A stretch of 64,000 nucleotides of DNA. It comes from Nitrospirales bacterium (GTDB taxonomy: Bacteria > Nitrospirota > Nitrospiria > Nitrospirales > UBA8639). Position 1 is the stretch's first letter. Each line of letters opens with the position of its first letter. The notes beneath the pieces were generated by a model. The model searched no databases, was not told the DNA's origin, and saw only the letters and a program-made list of their open reading frames with translations. The translations under genes were made by a program, and so were the position numbers. The stretch covers positions 186,001 through 250,000 of the forward strand of contig JAJDBM010000058.1 in assembly GCA_029261355.1 (NCBI GenBank), read 5' to 3'. Of this stretch, positions 25,186 to 32,246 are shown piece by piece.

Positions 25186-26646
25186 TTATCGAGAGACCGT
25201 CTGGAGGGGGGAGATGTAGGATTTAATGCCTTTGAAAATACCTTCGGCGGTACGTTTTTGATAGGTTTTGCTCGTGAGGAGTTTTTCTTCAGTTGGGTTT
25301 GAGACAAAGGCAATTTCTGCAAGTATGCCTGGCATGGTAGTCATGCGAAGGACGAAGAAAGGTGCCGTCTTCACGCCGTGGTCTTTGATTTTGTAATGTT
25401 TTCGTAATTGCCCAACCAGAGCTTTGCGGGCAATCCAGGCTAAGTCTCGAGAGTTTTCAATCTTTTTATCTGTCAATTTATCCGCAAGAATGAATTGCCA
25501 AGCGGGTCCATTATCTTTTAATGGTGTACCATTTTCTCGTGCTGCCACCTCCATGGCGCGAGGGTCACTGGCCTCACCAAAATGATAGAGTTCTAACCCT
25601 TTGACTGATCTTTTCGGGTGAGAGTTGACATGTATAGAGATGAAGAGGTCAGCTTTTTTCTTGTTGGCTAATTTCGCTCGATCTTCGAGTTCGATAAACA
25701 CGTCTTTCTCACGTGTCATGAGAACATTTGCGTTCAGTCGTTCCTGAATCATGGTTCTCAATAGGTGTGAAACTTTCAGGACAATATCTTTTTCTCTCGT
25801 GCCTTTTCGTCCCAATGCGCCAGGGTCTTTCCCTCCATGTCCTGGGTCGATGACAATGAGTAACTTGTTCCCAGGTTTCGTCGGCTTTGGTGCCGTCACG
25901 GGCTGAATAACTTTTGGTTTGATTTGTTTCTTCTTAACGATTGTGGGTGGTGCGGTTTTTAATTTAGTGGGTATTTTTTTCTCAATTTTACGTGAAGTCG
26001 TTTTAGGCTTAGCCTGTTTTTTCTTGATGACCTTAGGTGGAGTTTTGGCTTTGGGCGGTACTTTTTTCACAACCTTGGGTGGCACAGCTTTAGGCTTGGA
26101 TGGTATCTTTTTTACAACCTTGGGTGGAGTAGAAGAAGGAAAGAGGTCGAGGACCAGTCGATTGGGTTTGGTTAACGTCAAGACAGTATATTTGCTGAGA
26201 GCCCCTCGATTGATTGTGATGATGACGGGTTTGCCCCATTCTCTCGAGACTTGAACTGTGTTCGGGAACCCTTTCTGCAAAGTTGTTCGATATGCTCGTT
26301 TGCTGAGGCGAGTATTCTTGAGTTCAAGAATGACTTGGTTGTGTTTCTTGTCTTTTCGCGTTGAATAATTGCTGGCTCCCGTGAGGTCGATCACGAGCCG
26401 TGTTCGGTTGGTATGTTTATGAAATCGAATGTTTTGAATCAGAGAGGAGGTTGATTTTTGAGTTTTCCGAGCAGGAGAGTGGGTTTTTTTCGCTACGAAG
26501 TGGACAATTGGTTGAATATTTCTTGTGATCTGAGGTGCATCAAAGACAAGCCGTGCTTGCAGGGCCGTAAAACTACCAAAAGTTGAGATTGGAACGAGGA
26601 AAATAAAGAGGACCCAAATGAGTATGGTTCTTGAGGACAGTGACAT
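25186..26646 (-). CDS. N-acetylmuramoyl-L-alanine amidase with AMIN domain
   Basis: A 486-residue periplasmic amidase, AmiC-like, cutting the bond between muramic acid and the stem peptide during cell separation. Signal or anchor segment at residues 7-28; AMIN domain (about 68-172) for septal or peptidoglycan targeting; a linker (173-258) made of repeated Pro/Lys units such as PPKVVKKIPSKPK; then the Amidase_3 catalytic domain (262-480). Zinc ligands are His270 (DPGHGG), Glu285 (REKDI) and His340 (ISIHVNSH), and Glu445 (LAEIAF) is the catalytic acid. The strongly basic repeated linker could bind anionic polymer; its length probably varies among relatives. Activators of the EnvC/NlpD kind are not nearby. 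Confidence 0.93.
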   Translation of the reverse strand: MSLSSRTILIWVLFIFLVPISTFGSFTALQARLVFDAPQITRNIQPIVHFVAKKTHSPARKTQKSTSSLIQNIRFHKHTNRTRLVIDLTGASNYSTRKDKKHNQVILELKNTRLSKRAYRTTLQKGFPNTVQVSREWGKPVIITINRGALSKYTVLTLTKPNRLVLDLFPSSTPPKVVKKIPSKPKAVPPKVVKKVPPKAKTPPKVIKKKQAKPKTTSRKIEKKIPTKLKTAPPTIVKKKQIKPKVIQPVTAPKPTKPGNKLLIVIDPGHGGKDPGALGRKGTREKDIVLKVSHLLRTMIQERLNANVLMTREKDVFIELEDRAKLANKKKADLFISIHVNSHPKRSVKGLELYHFGEASDPRAMEVAARENGTPLKDNGPAWQFILADKLTDKKIENSRDLAWIARKALVGQLRKHYKIKDHGVKTAPFFVLRMTTMPGILAEIAFVSNPTEEKLLTSKTYQKRTAEGIFKGIKSYISPLQTVSR

Positions 26647-26758
26647 AGTGGTCTGTATAATACTATTTCTCAGATGTTCCGTGTCTTGTCAAGCCACAGA
26701 GACGCATGCCCCTGAATTCTTGACTGATGGAGAATGATTCGATAGCCTTTGTGTCGTG

Positions 26759-27292
26759 ATGTCTACGCATGTGATTATTGATGGTTACAACCTCCTAGGT
26801 GCATCAAGTCGTCGCCCGTTTGGGTTGGGCCAGGACGTGGAAGCCGCCCGCGAACGTCTTTTGCAAGACCTTGCAGCTTATCGACAGCGTGTAGGTCATG
26901 CCCTGACGGTTGTATTTGATGCCTGGAAGCAATCTGGAGGCGCACAACAGCATGAGCATCGTGCTGGTGTGACTGTGATTTTTTCGAAGTATGGAGAACA
27001 AGCCGATCAAGTGATTCAGCGAATGGTCAGGTCTCAGACTCAAGGCTGTGTGGTGGTTTCTTCTGATCATGAGATTATGGATACTGCTCGTGCGCATGGG
27101 GCGATGGTGCTTCGATCACAAGATTTTTTAGTGAAACTTCGTGGTCCATCTGATTCTTCAGCTTTGCAGAAAAATTCCCACTTTGAGGAGAAGGACGACT
27201 CGGATCTGACGCGACGACCTGACAAAAAAGGCAATCCAAGAAAGTTGCCGAAAGCTGCTCGTCAACGTATCAGGAACTTAAAAAAGTTGTAA
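26759..27292 (+). CDS. NYN-domain nuclease-like protein (YacP family)
   Basis: A 177-residue protein of the YacP/NYN family, PIN-like RNases. Seen: HVIIDGYNLLGAS at the start (catalytic Asp), VVFDAWKQSGG in the middle and VVSSDHEIMDTARAHGA near residue 100, the acidic residues expected of the family. In Bacillus the homologue (Rae1) cleaves mRNA at the ribosome; whether this one does is inference. A basic C-terminal tail (KKGNPRKLPKAARQRIRNLKK) could bind RNA. The ATG at 26759 follows immediately after a possible GTG. It is divergent from the amidase gene and convergent with tatD. Confidence 0.88.
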   Translation: MSTHVIIDGYNLLGASSRRPFGLGQDVEAARERLLQDLAAYRQRVGHALTVVFDAWKQSGGAQQHEHRAGVTVIFSKYGEQADQVIQRMVRSQTQGCVVVSSDHEIMDTARAHGAMVLRSQDFLVKLRGPSDSSALQKNSHFEEKDDSDLTRRPDKKGNPRKLPKAARQRIRNLKKL

Positions 27293-27378
27293 GACCTTGT
27301 GTTTTGGAGCTTGCTGCCATTCGATTATTCAGCAGAGGCCGTGAATCACTTAAACGTATTTTTCCCTGAACGGATGAC

Positions 27379-28158
27379 TCAACTGAGGTTGAAGAGTGTT
27401 TTTGCGTTGGCTGTAGTGACGTTCGCAATGTGTTCGTATGCTGAAGGCGTCGTTCCTTCTTTTATTTCCGCAATTTTTTCTGCCACCATTTTCACATAGG
27501 CTGATTCATTTCGTTTACCTCGGAAGGGAACCGGTGTTAAATATGGGGCATCTGTCTCAATTAGCAGCCGTTCATCTGGGACTGTTTGTACGATTTCACG
27601 AAGCAGGCCGGCAGTTTTAAAGGTAATGATGCCGGAGAATGATACATAGAATCCAAGGTCTAACGCGTCTTTGGCTAACTGGGAATCTCCTGAAAAACAA
27701 TGGAAGACCCCACCGACTTGAGGGGCCTGCTCTTCCTGCAATATCGTGATCGTGTCTTCTTGTGCTTCTCGCGTATGAATGACCATCGGGAGCTGCAGCT
27801 CGCGTGCGAGTTGAATTTGTTCCCGAAAACATGCTCGTTGAAGGTCTCGAGGTGAATGGTCATAATGAAAATCTAACCCAATTTCCCCATACCCTACCAC
27901 TTTGGGATGTTGAGCGAGGTCTTTCAATTCATGATACCAGTGGTCTTCAATGTTCTTGACTTCGTGTGGATGGACGCCCACTGTTGCATAGACCATGGGA
28001 TGTTTGTCTGCTAGGTCGACAGCAGCTCGGCTACTGGCTAAGTCGCAGCCGATGGTAATAAAGGCTTCGACTCCTGCTTCTTGAGCTCGAGCAAACATAT
28101 CTGCCCAATCAGAGGCATATCGTGGGTCATCTAAATGTACGTGACTATCAATAAGCAT
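27379..28158 (-). CDS. tatD: TatD family metal-dependent DNase
   Basis: A 259-residue TatD hydrolase using the start at 28158 (MLIDSHVHLDD), which fits the family; an upstream in-frame extension of 37 codons lacks any homology. Metal ligands: His6 and His8, the Glu in GEIGLDFHYD, His residues in PMVIHTREA and GGVFHCFSGD, and Asp in LIETDAPYLTP. TatD enzymes are 3'-5' exonucleases that act on single-stranded DNA and in repair or DNA turnover, and some members have been linked to D-aminoacyl-tRNA clearance. It overlaps nothing and is divergently transcribed from the PAP2 gene. Confidence 0.94.
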   Translation of the reverse strand: MLIDSHVHLDDPRYASDWADMFARAQEAGVEAFITIGCDLASSRAAVDLADKHPMVYATVGVHPHEVKNIEDHWYHELKDLAQHPKVVGYGEIGLDFHYDHSPRDLQRACFREQIQLARELQLPMVIHTREAQEDTITILQEEQAPQVGGVFHCFSGDSQLAKDALDLGFYVSFSGIITFKTAGLLREIVQTVPDERLLIETDAPYLTPVPFRGKRNESAYVKMVAEKIAEIKEGTTPSAYEHIANVTTANAKTLFNLS

Positions 28159-28311
28159 GATCTCATCCTGAGTTGAAATGTTGGTGAATGTAGCATATTT
28201 CTTGAAAACAAAGAAGCCTTTAAGGAGAAACGACTTGGTGGTGCCTGAGGGAAGAATTCTGAGAAACACTTACGGGCGTGATGCGAATTATGAATTTATA
28301 AGGAGTAAAGA

Positions 28312-28878
28312 GTGAATTGGGACGAAATATTATTTCGAGCAATCAATGATTTAGCTGGTCGGTTCGATTTTTTGGATTGGACCATGTACGAATTCTCTCA
28401 AGAGAGCAACCTTTTCTTTCCTGGAATTCTTCTCGTTGGGTATTGGGGATGGACGAATTGGCGGGAAGCGCGTATTGCTACTCCAGGTTTAGCTGCATTG
28501 ATTGGGCTCAGTGATCTTATTGGAGGACAACTGAAGATCATTATTGATCGGGCTCGACCGTGTCAGATTTTAGCAAATATTCATGAGTTGGTCGGCTGTG
28601 GTGGAACCATGAGTTTGCCCTCAAACCATGCCGTCAATTCTTCCACGGCTGCAGCCTTTCTTCAGATGCTCTACCCTGCGACGGCTTGGATTACTTGGCC
28701 ATTGGTCGTCATTATTGGAATATCCCGTGTCTACTTGGGAGCGCATTATGTCTCCGATGTGTTGGGAGGATGGATTTTGGGAACTCTACTCGGGGCAAGT
28801 ATTGGATTTATGTTAGTGAGATCTGGATGGCTTGGTCGAGTCACTACCTCCCCTACAAACTATGTGAGGGAACAATAA
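28312..28878 (+). CDS. PAP2-type membrane phosphatase
   Basis: A 188-residue polytopic membrane protein of the PAP2 superfamily with five or six hydrophobic segments. The three catalytic signatures are present: KIIIDRARP (about residues 83-91), PSNHAV (about 104-109) and SRVYLGAHYVSDVLGG (about 139-154). Such proteins dephosphorylate lipid pyrophosphates, often undecaprenyl pyrophosphate during wall and lipopolysaccharide synthesis, or phosphatidylglycerol phosphate; the substrate here is unknown. It starts at GTG with a good aaggag site (28301). It converges on the metal exporter gene with 25 bases between. Confidence 0.88.
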   Translation: MNWDEILFRAINDLAGRFDFLDWTMYEFSQESNLFFPGILLVGYWGWTNWREARIATPGLAALIGLSDLIGGQLKIIIDRARPCQILANIHELVGCGGTMSLPSNHAVNSSTAAAFLQMLYPATAWITWPLVVIIGISRVYLGAHYVSDVLGGWILGTLLGASIGFMLVRSGWLGRVTTSPTNYVREQ

Positions 28879-28903
28879 CATCTAAGCCCCTCTGAGGTTG
28901 AGG

Positions 28904-29857
28904 TTAATGACCAGAGTGAGAATGGCTGAAACTCGGATTTATCTCTCCGTTGGTTAATCGATTCAAGTCACAATGGATGATATTAGACTCCGTGCATTCC
29001 ACTTCAAGTTGAATGGTATGGTGTCCAATGCCAAATTCCGAGGTCATCATTGATTGAATAGTGTGGAGGAGAGAATCTTTTTCGCGTTCGTGGTTGGAGT
29101 CGACCAACACATGGCAGGTGAGCATGATGAGACGAGGTTCAACGGCCCACACATGCAGGTCATGAACGTTGTTGACACCCTGAATGCGTTCAATGGACTG
29201 CACAATTTTTTTTGTATTCACTGTTGGAGGAGTTGATTCGAGCAGAATTTCCAGAGATTCTTTGAAGATGGGCCATGCGCCTTTGGCGATTACCACAACA
29301 ATAACAAGACTGATCAAAGGGTCGAGTCTGGTCCATCCTGTATACATAATCCCAATACCGCAAATCACGACGCCTAATGACACCCAAGCGTCCGCTAGCA
29401 TATGCCAAAATGCTCCACGAATGTTCAGGTCATCTTTGGCGCCATGTTGAAGAAGCCAGGCAACAGATAAATTGGCCAAAAAACTTACGAGTGCGATGAT
29501 AATCATCCAACCTCCAGGAACCATAACGGGCGAGGTCAGGCGATACATCGCGATGGCAGCTAGGATTCCTGCTGTGAGGAGAAGCACAAATCCATTGACA
29601 AATGCCGAAACAATACCTGCACGGTGGTACCCAAAGGTTCGCTCTTCAGTCGCGGGTCGAGCTGCAAGAATATGCGCATAGAGAGCAAGGAACAATGAGC
29701 CTTGGTCAATCAAGTTATGGCCTGCATCACCCATGAGGGCCATACTGTTGATAAGGTACCCACCAAGAAATTCTGCCACGATGATGATGGCGTTGATGGC
29801 CAATCCTATGAGTAATCGGAGCTTTAGTTGGTTGTAGGATCCCGTTTTCTCAGCCAT
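28904..29857 (-). CDS. cation diffusion facilitator, CzcD/ZitB-like zinc exporter
   Basis: A 317-residue CDF protein with six membrane segments. The metal site is formed by GDAGHNLIDQ in TM2 and HMLADAWVSLG in TM5, the His-x3-Asp pairs typical of zinc-selective exporters. The cytoplasmic C-terminal domain (about 210-300) has the conserved HDLHVWAVEP block and ends in a short His-rich tail (SHSHSGH) that could bind metal. It exchanges Zn2+ (or Co2+, Cd2+) for protons out of the cytoplasm. It stands alone; the gap before the glycogen synthase gene shows no metal-regulator site that I can recognise. Confidence 0.92.
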   Translation of the reverse strand: MAEKTGSYNQLKLRLLIGLAINAIIIVAEFLGGYLINSMALMGDAGHNLIDQGSLFLALYAHILAARPATEERTFGYHRAGIVSAFVNGFVLLLTAGILAAIAMYRLTSPVMVPGGWMIIIALVSFLANLSVAWLLQHGAKDDLNIRGAFWHMLADAWVSLGVVICGIGIMYTGWTRLDPLISLVIVVVIAKGAWPIFKESLEILLESTPPTVNTKKIVQSIERIQGVNNVHDLHVWAVEPRLIMLTCHVLVDSNHEREKDSLLHTIQSMMTSEFGIGHHTIQLEVECTESNIIHCDLNRLTNGEINPSFSHSHSGH

Positions 29858-30086
29858 GAGGTTAGTCTCGCATCATCTCATCTATTGGGCAAGGAAGAGG
29901 TATGGCACTGTTTAAATGATTCGCCTCTCTGTTTTTCACGGAGGGTAGCCATGTGATCCAGCTTATTCGGTCAGAACCGTCGAGGCTTGGTAGATGTAAG
30001 TTGAAGTGGCGAATTGTGAAATCTTCATGAAGCGCTTCACACTTCTTTCGTATTGATTCAATGCTCGACTTGATCTGACAGGAAGG

Positions 30087-31292
30087 TTAGATCTGGTCAT
30101 ACAGAGTTTTCGTCTGTTGAGCAATGGCAGCCCAACTAAAGTGCGCCTCAGCTCGTGTACGGCCAGCGATTGCGTATTGTCGACATTTGTCAGGGTTGGC
30201 CATGAGTTCATTAATGGCTGTGGCTAAATCTCTAGAGAATTTCTCTGGGTTGGCAGGTGCAAATGAAGGTGCTGGATTTTGTTCCAGAGGAACAAGAATT
30301 CCTGTTTCTCCATCCACGACAACCTCAGGGATCCCTCCAATTGATGATGCGACCACTGCGGTTTCACAAGCCATGGCCTCAAGGTTGATGATACCAAATG
30401 GTTCGTAGATTGAGGGACAGCAGAAAACAGAGGCGTGGGAATATAACTCTATGACCTGTGACTTCTCTACCATCTCTCGTATCCAGATCACGCCGCGTCT
30501 ATCTCTTGAAGCTTCCATGATGGCCAGCTGCATTTCAGCTTCGATCTCAGGGGTGTCTGGGGATCCGGCGCACAGGATGACTTGAAACGCAGGGTCGAAG
30601 TGTTTGATGGCTTGAACGAGATGGATGATCCCTTTCTGTCTGGTGATTCGCCCAACAAACAATACGTACGGTATCGAGGAGTCAATCCCATAGCGATGAA
30701 GTGCGTCGGTTGATGTCTGTTTTTGGTATTCCGTGAGATCAATGCCATTGTGGATGACGGAAATTTTTTCTTCTGAGAGGGAGAAATGTTGAAGGATATC
30801 CTTTTTTGTTCCCCGAGATACCGCTATGACGGCATCGGCCATTTCAATCGCAGTTCGTTCTACCCACAGAGAAAAGTCGTATCCACCAGCTAGCTGTTCT
30901 CGTTTCCAGGGGCGTAAGGGTTCGAGCGAATGCGTGGTGATGATAAGCGGAATTCCGTAATTCAACTTGGCCACGATACCTGCCATGTGGGTATACCAGG
31001 TATGACAATGTACATGGGTGGCATCAATTCCAAATGAATTGAAGTCAAGTCCTCGTTGAATGGACCCAAATCCTGATATGAGGGATTTGGGACATCCATA
31101 TTGACTTGAATCGAGTTCGAACCCACGGACGTTAAGATTTCCTTCAGTGACATTTTGATCGCCGAAACATCTCACTTCAACTTGCATAAGCTTGGCAAGT
31201 TCTCGACTTAGGTATTCGACGTGGACGCCTGCACCGCCATAATTATAGGGAGGAAATTCATTACTCAGGATCAGTGTTTTCATCGTATGCAT
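30087..31292 (-). CDS. glgM: GT4 glycogen synthase / maltose-1-phosphate synthase (GlgM type)
   Basis: A 401-residue GT-B glycosyltransferase of the actinobacterial-type glycogen synthase family. N-terminal loop NEFPPYNYGGAGVHVEYLSR; GIPLIITTHSLEPLRPWKR and the mid helix GGYDFSLWVERTAIEMADAV; nucleotide-binding half with FVGRITRQKGI, and the donor-site YEPFGIINLEAMACETAVVAS (about 325-345). The family transfers glucose from ADP-glucose either to glucan or to glucose-1-phosphate (making maltose-1-P for GlgE). No glgE is in the window, so direct glycogen synthesis with GlgC's product is the simpler reading; the symbol is provisional. The start has aaggaag upstream. It is downstream of the glgC-treY operon but separated by 353 bases. 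Confidence 0.85.
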   Translation of the reverse strand: MHTMKTLILSNEFPPYNYGGAGVHVEYLSRELAKLMQVEVRCFGDQNVTEGNLNVRGFELDSSQYGCPKSLISGFGSIQRGLDFNSFGIDATHVHCHTWYTHMAGIVAKLNYGIPLIITTHSLEPLRPWKREQLAGGYDFSLWVERTAIEMADAVIAVSRGTKKDILQHFSLSEEKISVIHNGIDLTEYQKQTSTDALHRYGIDSSIPYVLFVGRITRQKGIIHLVQAIKHFDPAFQVILCAGSPDTPEIEAEMQLAIMEASRDRRGVIWIREMVEKSQVIELYSHASVFCCPSIYEPFGIINLEAMACETAVVASSIGGIPEVVVDGETGILVPLEQNPAPSFAPANPEKFSRDLATAINELMANPDKCRQYAIAGRTRAEAHFSWAAIAQQTKTLYDQI

Positions 31293-31645
31293 GTGTCTTC
31301 CTTCTCACGTAGGCTGCGAATAGGCTTTATGGACGAGAATGGGGAGAAAAATCTCCAAAGAGAATGTTGTGTTATGGGAATGTCGAGACAGGAATGAACT
31401 CACCTGCTCATTGTTTGGGCACATGCAGGGGTGAGTCATCGAATCAGAGGGGTTTTAATTGATCGCCTCACGAGTCAGGGGGGTAATCGTACATGCTGAC
31501 ATTGAGGCCTCTATATTGTCCATCGTCCTTCAAACAACGAAAAAGAATATTTGAGTCATCAGATTACAGGAATTGGATGGAGAGGTGAGCCATGCAGACT
31601 GTTCCTCGATGTCCTCACAGGACTTATCACTATGAGGCTAGAAAA
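31293..31645. other. gap upstream of the GT4 synthase gene
   Basis: About 350 bases with no plausible gene on either strand. It should hold the promoter of the synthase gene, but I see no convincing -35/-10 pair, and no clear terminator for the preceding YtxH gene. Confidence 0.4.
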
Positions 31646-31963
31646 TTAATCGATCAGGCTTTCGTCAGGAGTGGTTTGAACTGACTTTTTCGTTGCGTCT
31701 ACGGCTGCTGTCACTCGAGACTTGGCATGTTTTACTTTTTCTTGAGCCTCTGCTGTTAATGTATGAAGAGATTCTTTTGTTTCAGTCGCCATCCCTGAAA
31801 ATTCATCTTGGGCTGTTTTGGCTCCTCGCACGATTCGGTCTCTCAGTGTATTTCCGGGTTCAGGTGTCATCAGTAAAGCTGCTCCTGCTCCAAGAATGAC
31901 TCCCGAAATAAAGACAAATGTGTTGACCCAACTTGAATCGTCTGAGTAATCTTGATGGTCCAT
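31646..31963 (-). CDS. YtxH-domain protein
   Basis: A 105-residue protein using the ATG at 31963 (MDHQDYSDDS); longer upstream frame is mostly the preceding gene read out of frame. One membrane helix (about residues 12-30, FVFISGVILGAGAALL) followed by the YtxH hallmark MTPEPGNTLRDRI and a charged, amphipathic helical tail rich in Ala, Lys and Glu. YtxH proteins are small stress-associated membrane proteins of unknown mechanism in many bacteria. It is the last gene of the lapA-glgC-treY operon, 25 bases after the small gene before it. A similar protein lies at 47.3 kb. Confidence 0.8.
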   Translation of the reverse strand: MDHQDYSDDSSWVNTFVFISGVILGAGAALLMTPEPGNTLRDRIVRGAKTAQDEFSGMATETKESLHTLTAEAQEKVKHAKSRVTAAVDATKKSVQTTPDESLID

Positions 31964-31988
31964 CCCTGTTATCTCCTTGTAGAACAAA

Positions 31989-32246
31989 TTATCTGTGTGT
32001 TTTGTGTTGCTTCGTGCTCGCGAGTGAGGTGACCGCACTTCCCAGTAACACGCCTGCTCCGAAGACGAGGCTGTAGGCAAGGCCAGTTCGTAATTCCGGC
32101 CAACTCTCCAAGACTCTTCTCCAGAGAGGAGCTCCCGTAGGAAAGTGCACATGTCCTTCCCATCCCAAATTAGCCTGTTTAAATGGCTGATCAATGCCAT
32201 TATCTTCATGGTGACGCTGCTCACGGTTGTGTTGTAAGGTTGTCAT
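31989..32246 (-). CDS. small single-span membrane protein coupled to treY
   Basis: Unrecognised 85-residue protein. Its ATG overlaps the treY stop codon (ATGA at 32243-32246), a strong sign of translational coupling. The N-terminal 45 residues are polar with many His and Trp; residues about 55-75 (LAYSLVFGAGVLLGSAVTSL) form one membrane helix of the small-residue, glycine-zipper kind; a short basic tail ends it. The pattern is like YtxH proteins in reverse order, so it may pair with the YtxH protein encoded directly downstream. No function is known. Confidence 0.65.
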   Translation of the reverse strand: MTTLQHNREQRHHEDNGIDQPFKQANLGWEGHVHFPTGAPLWRRVLESWPELRTGLAYSLVFGAGVLLGSAVTSLASTKQHKTHR

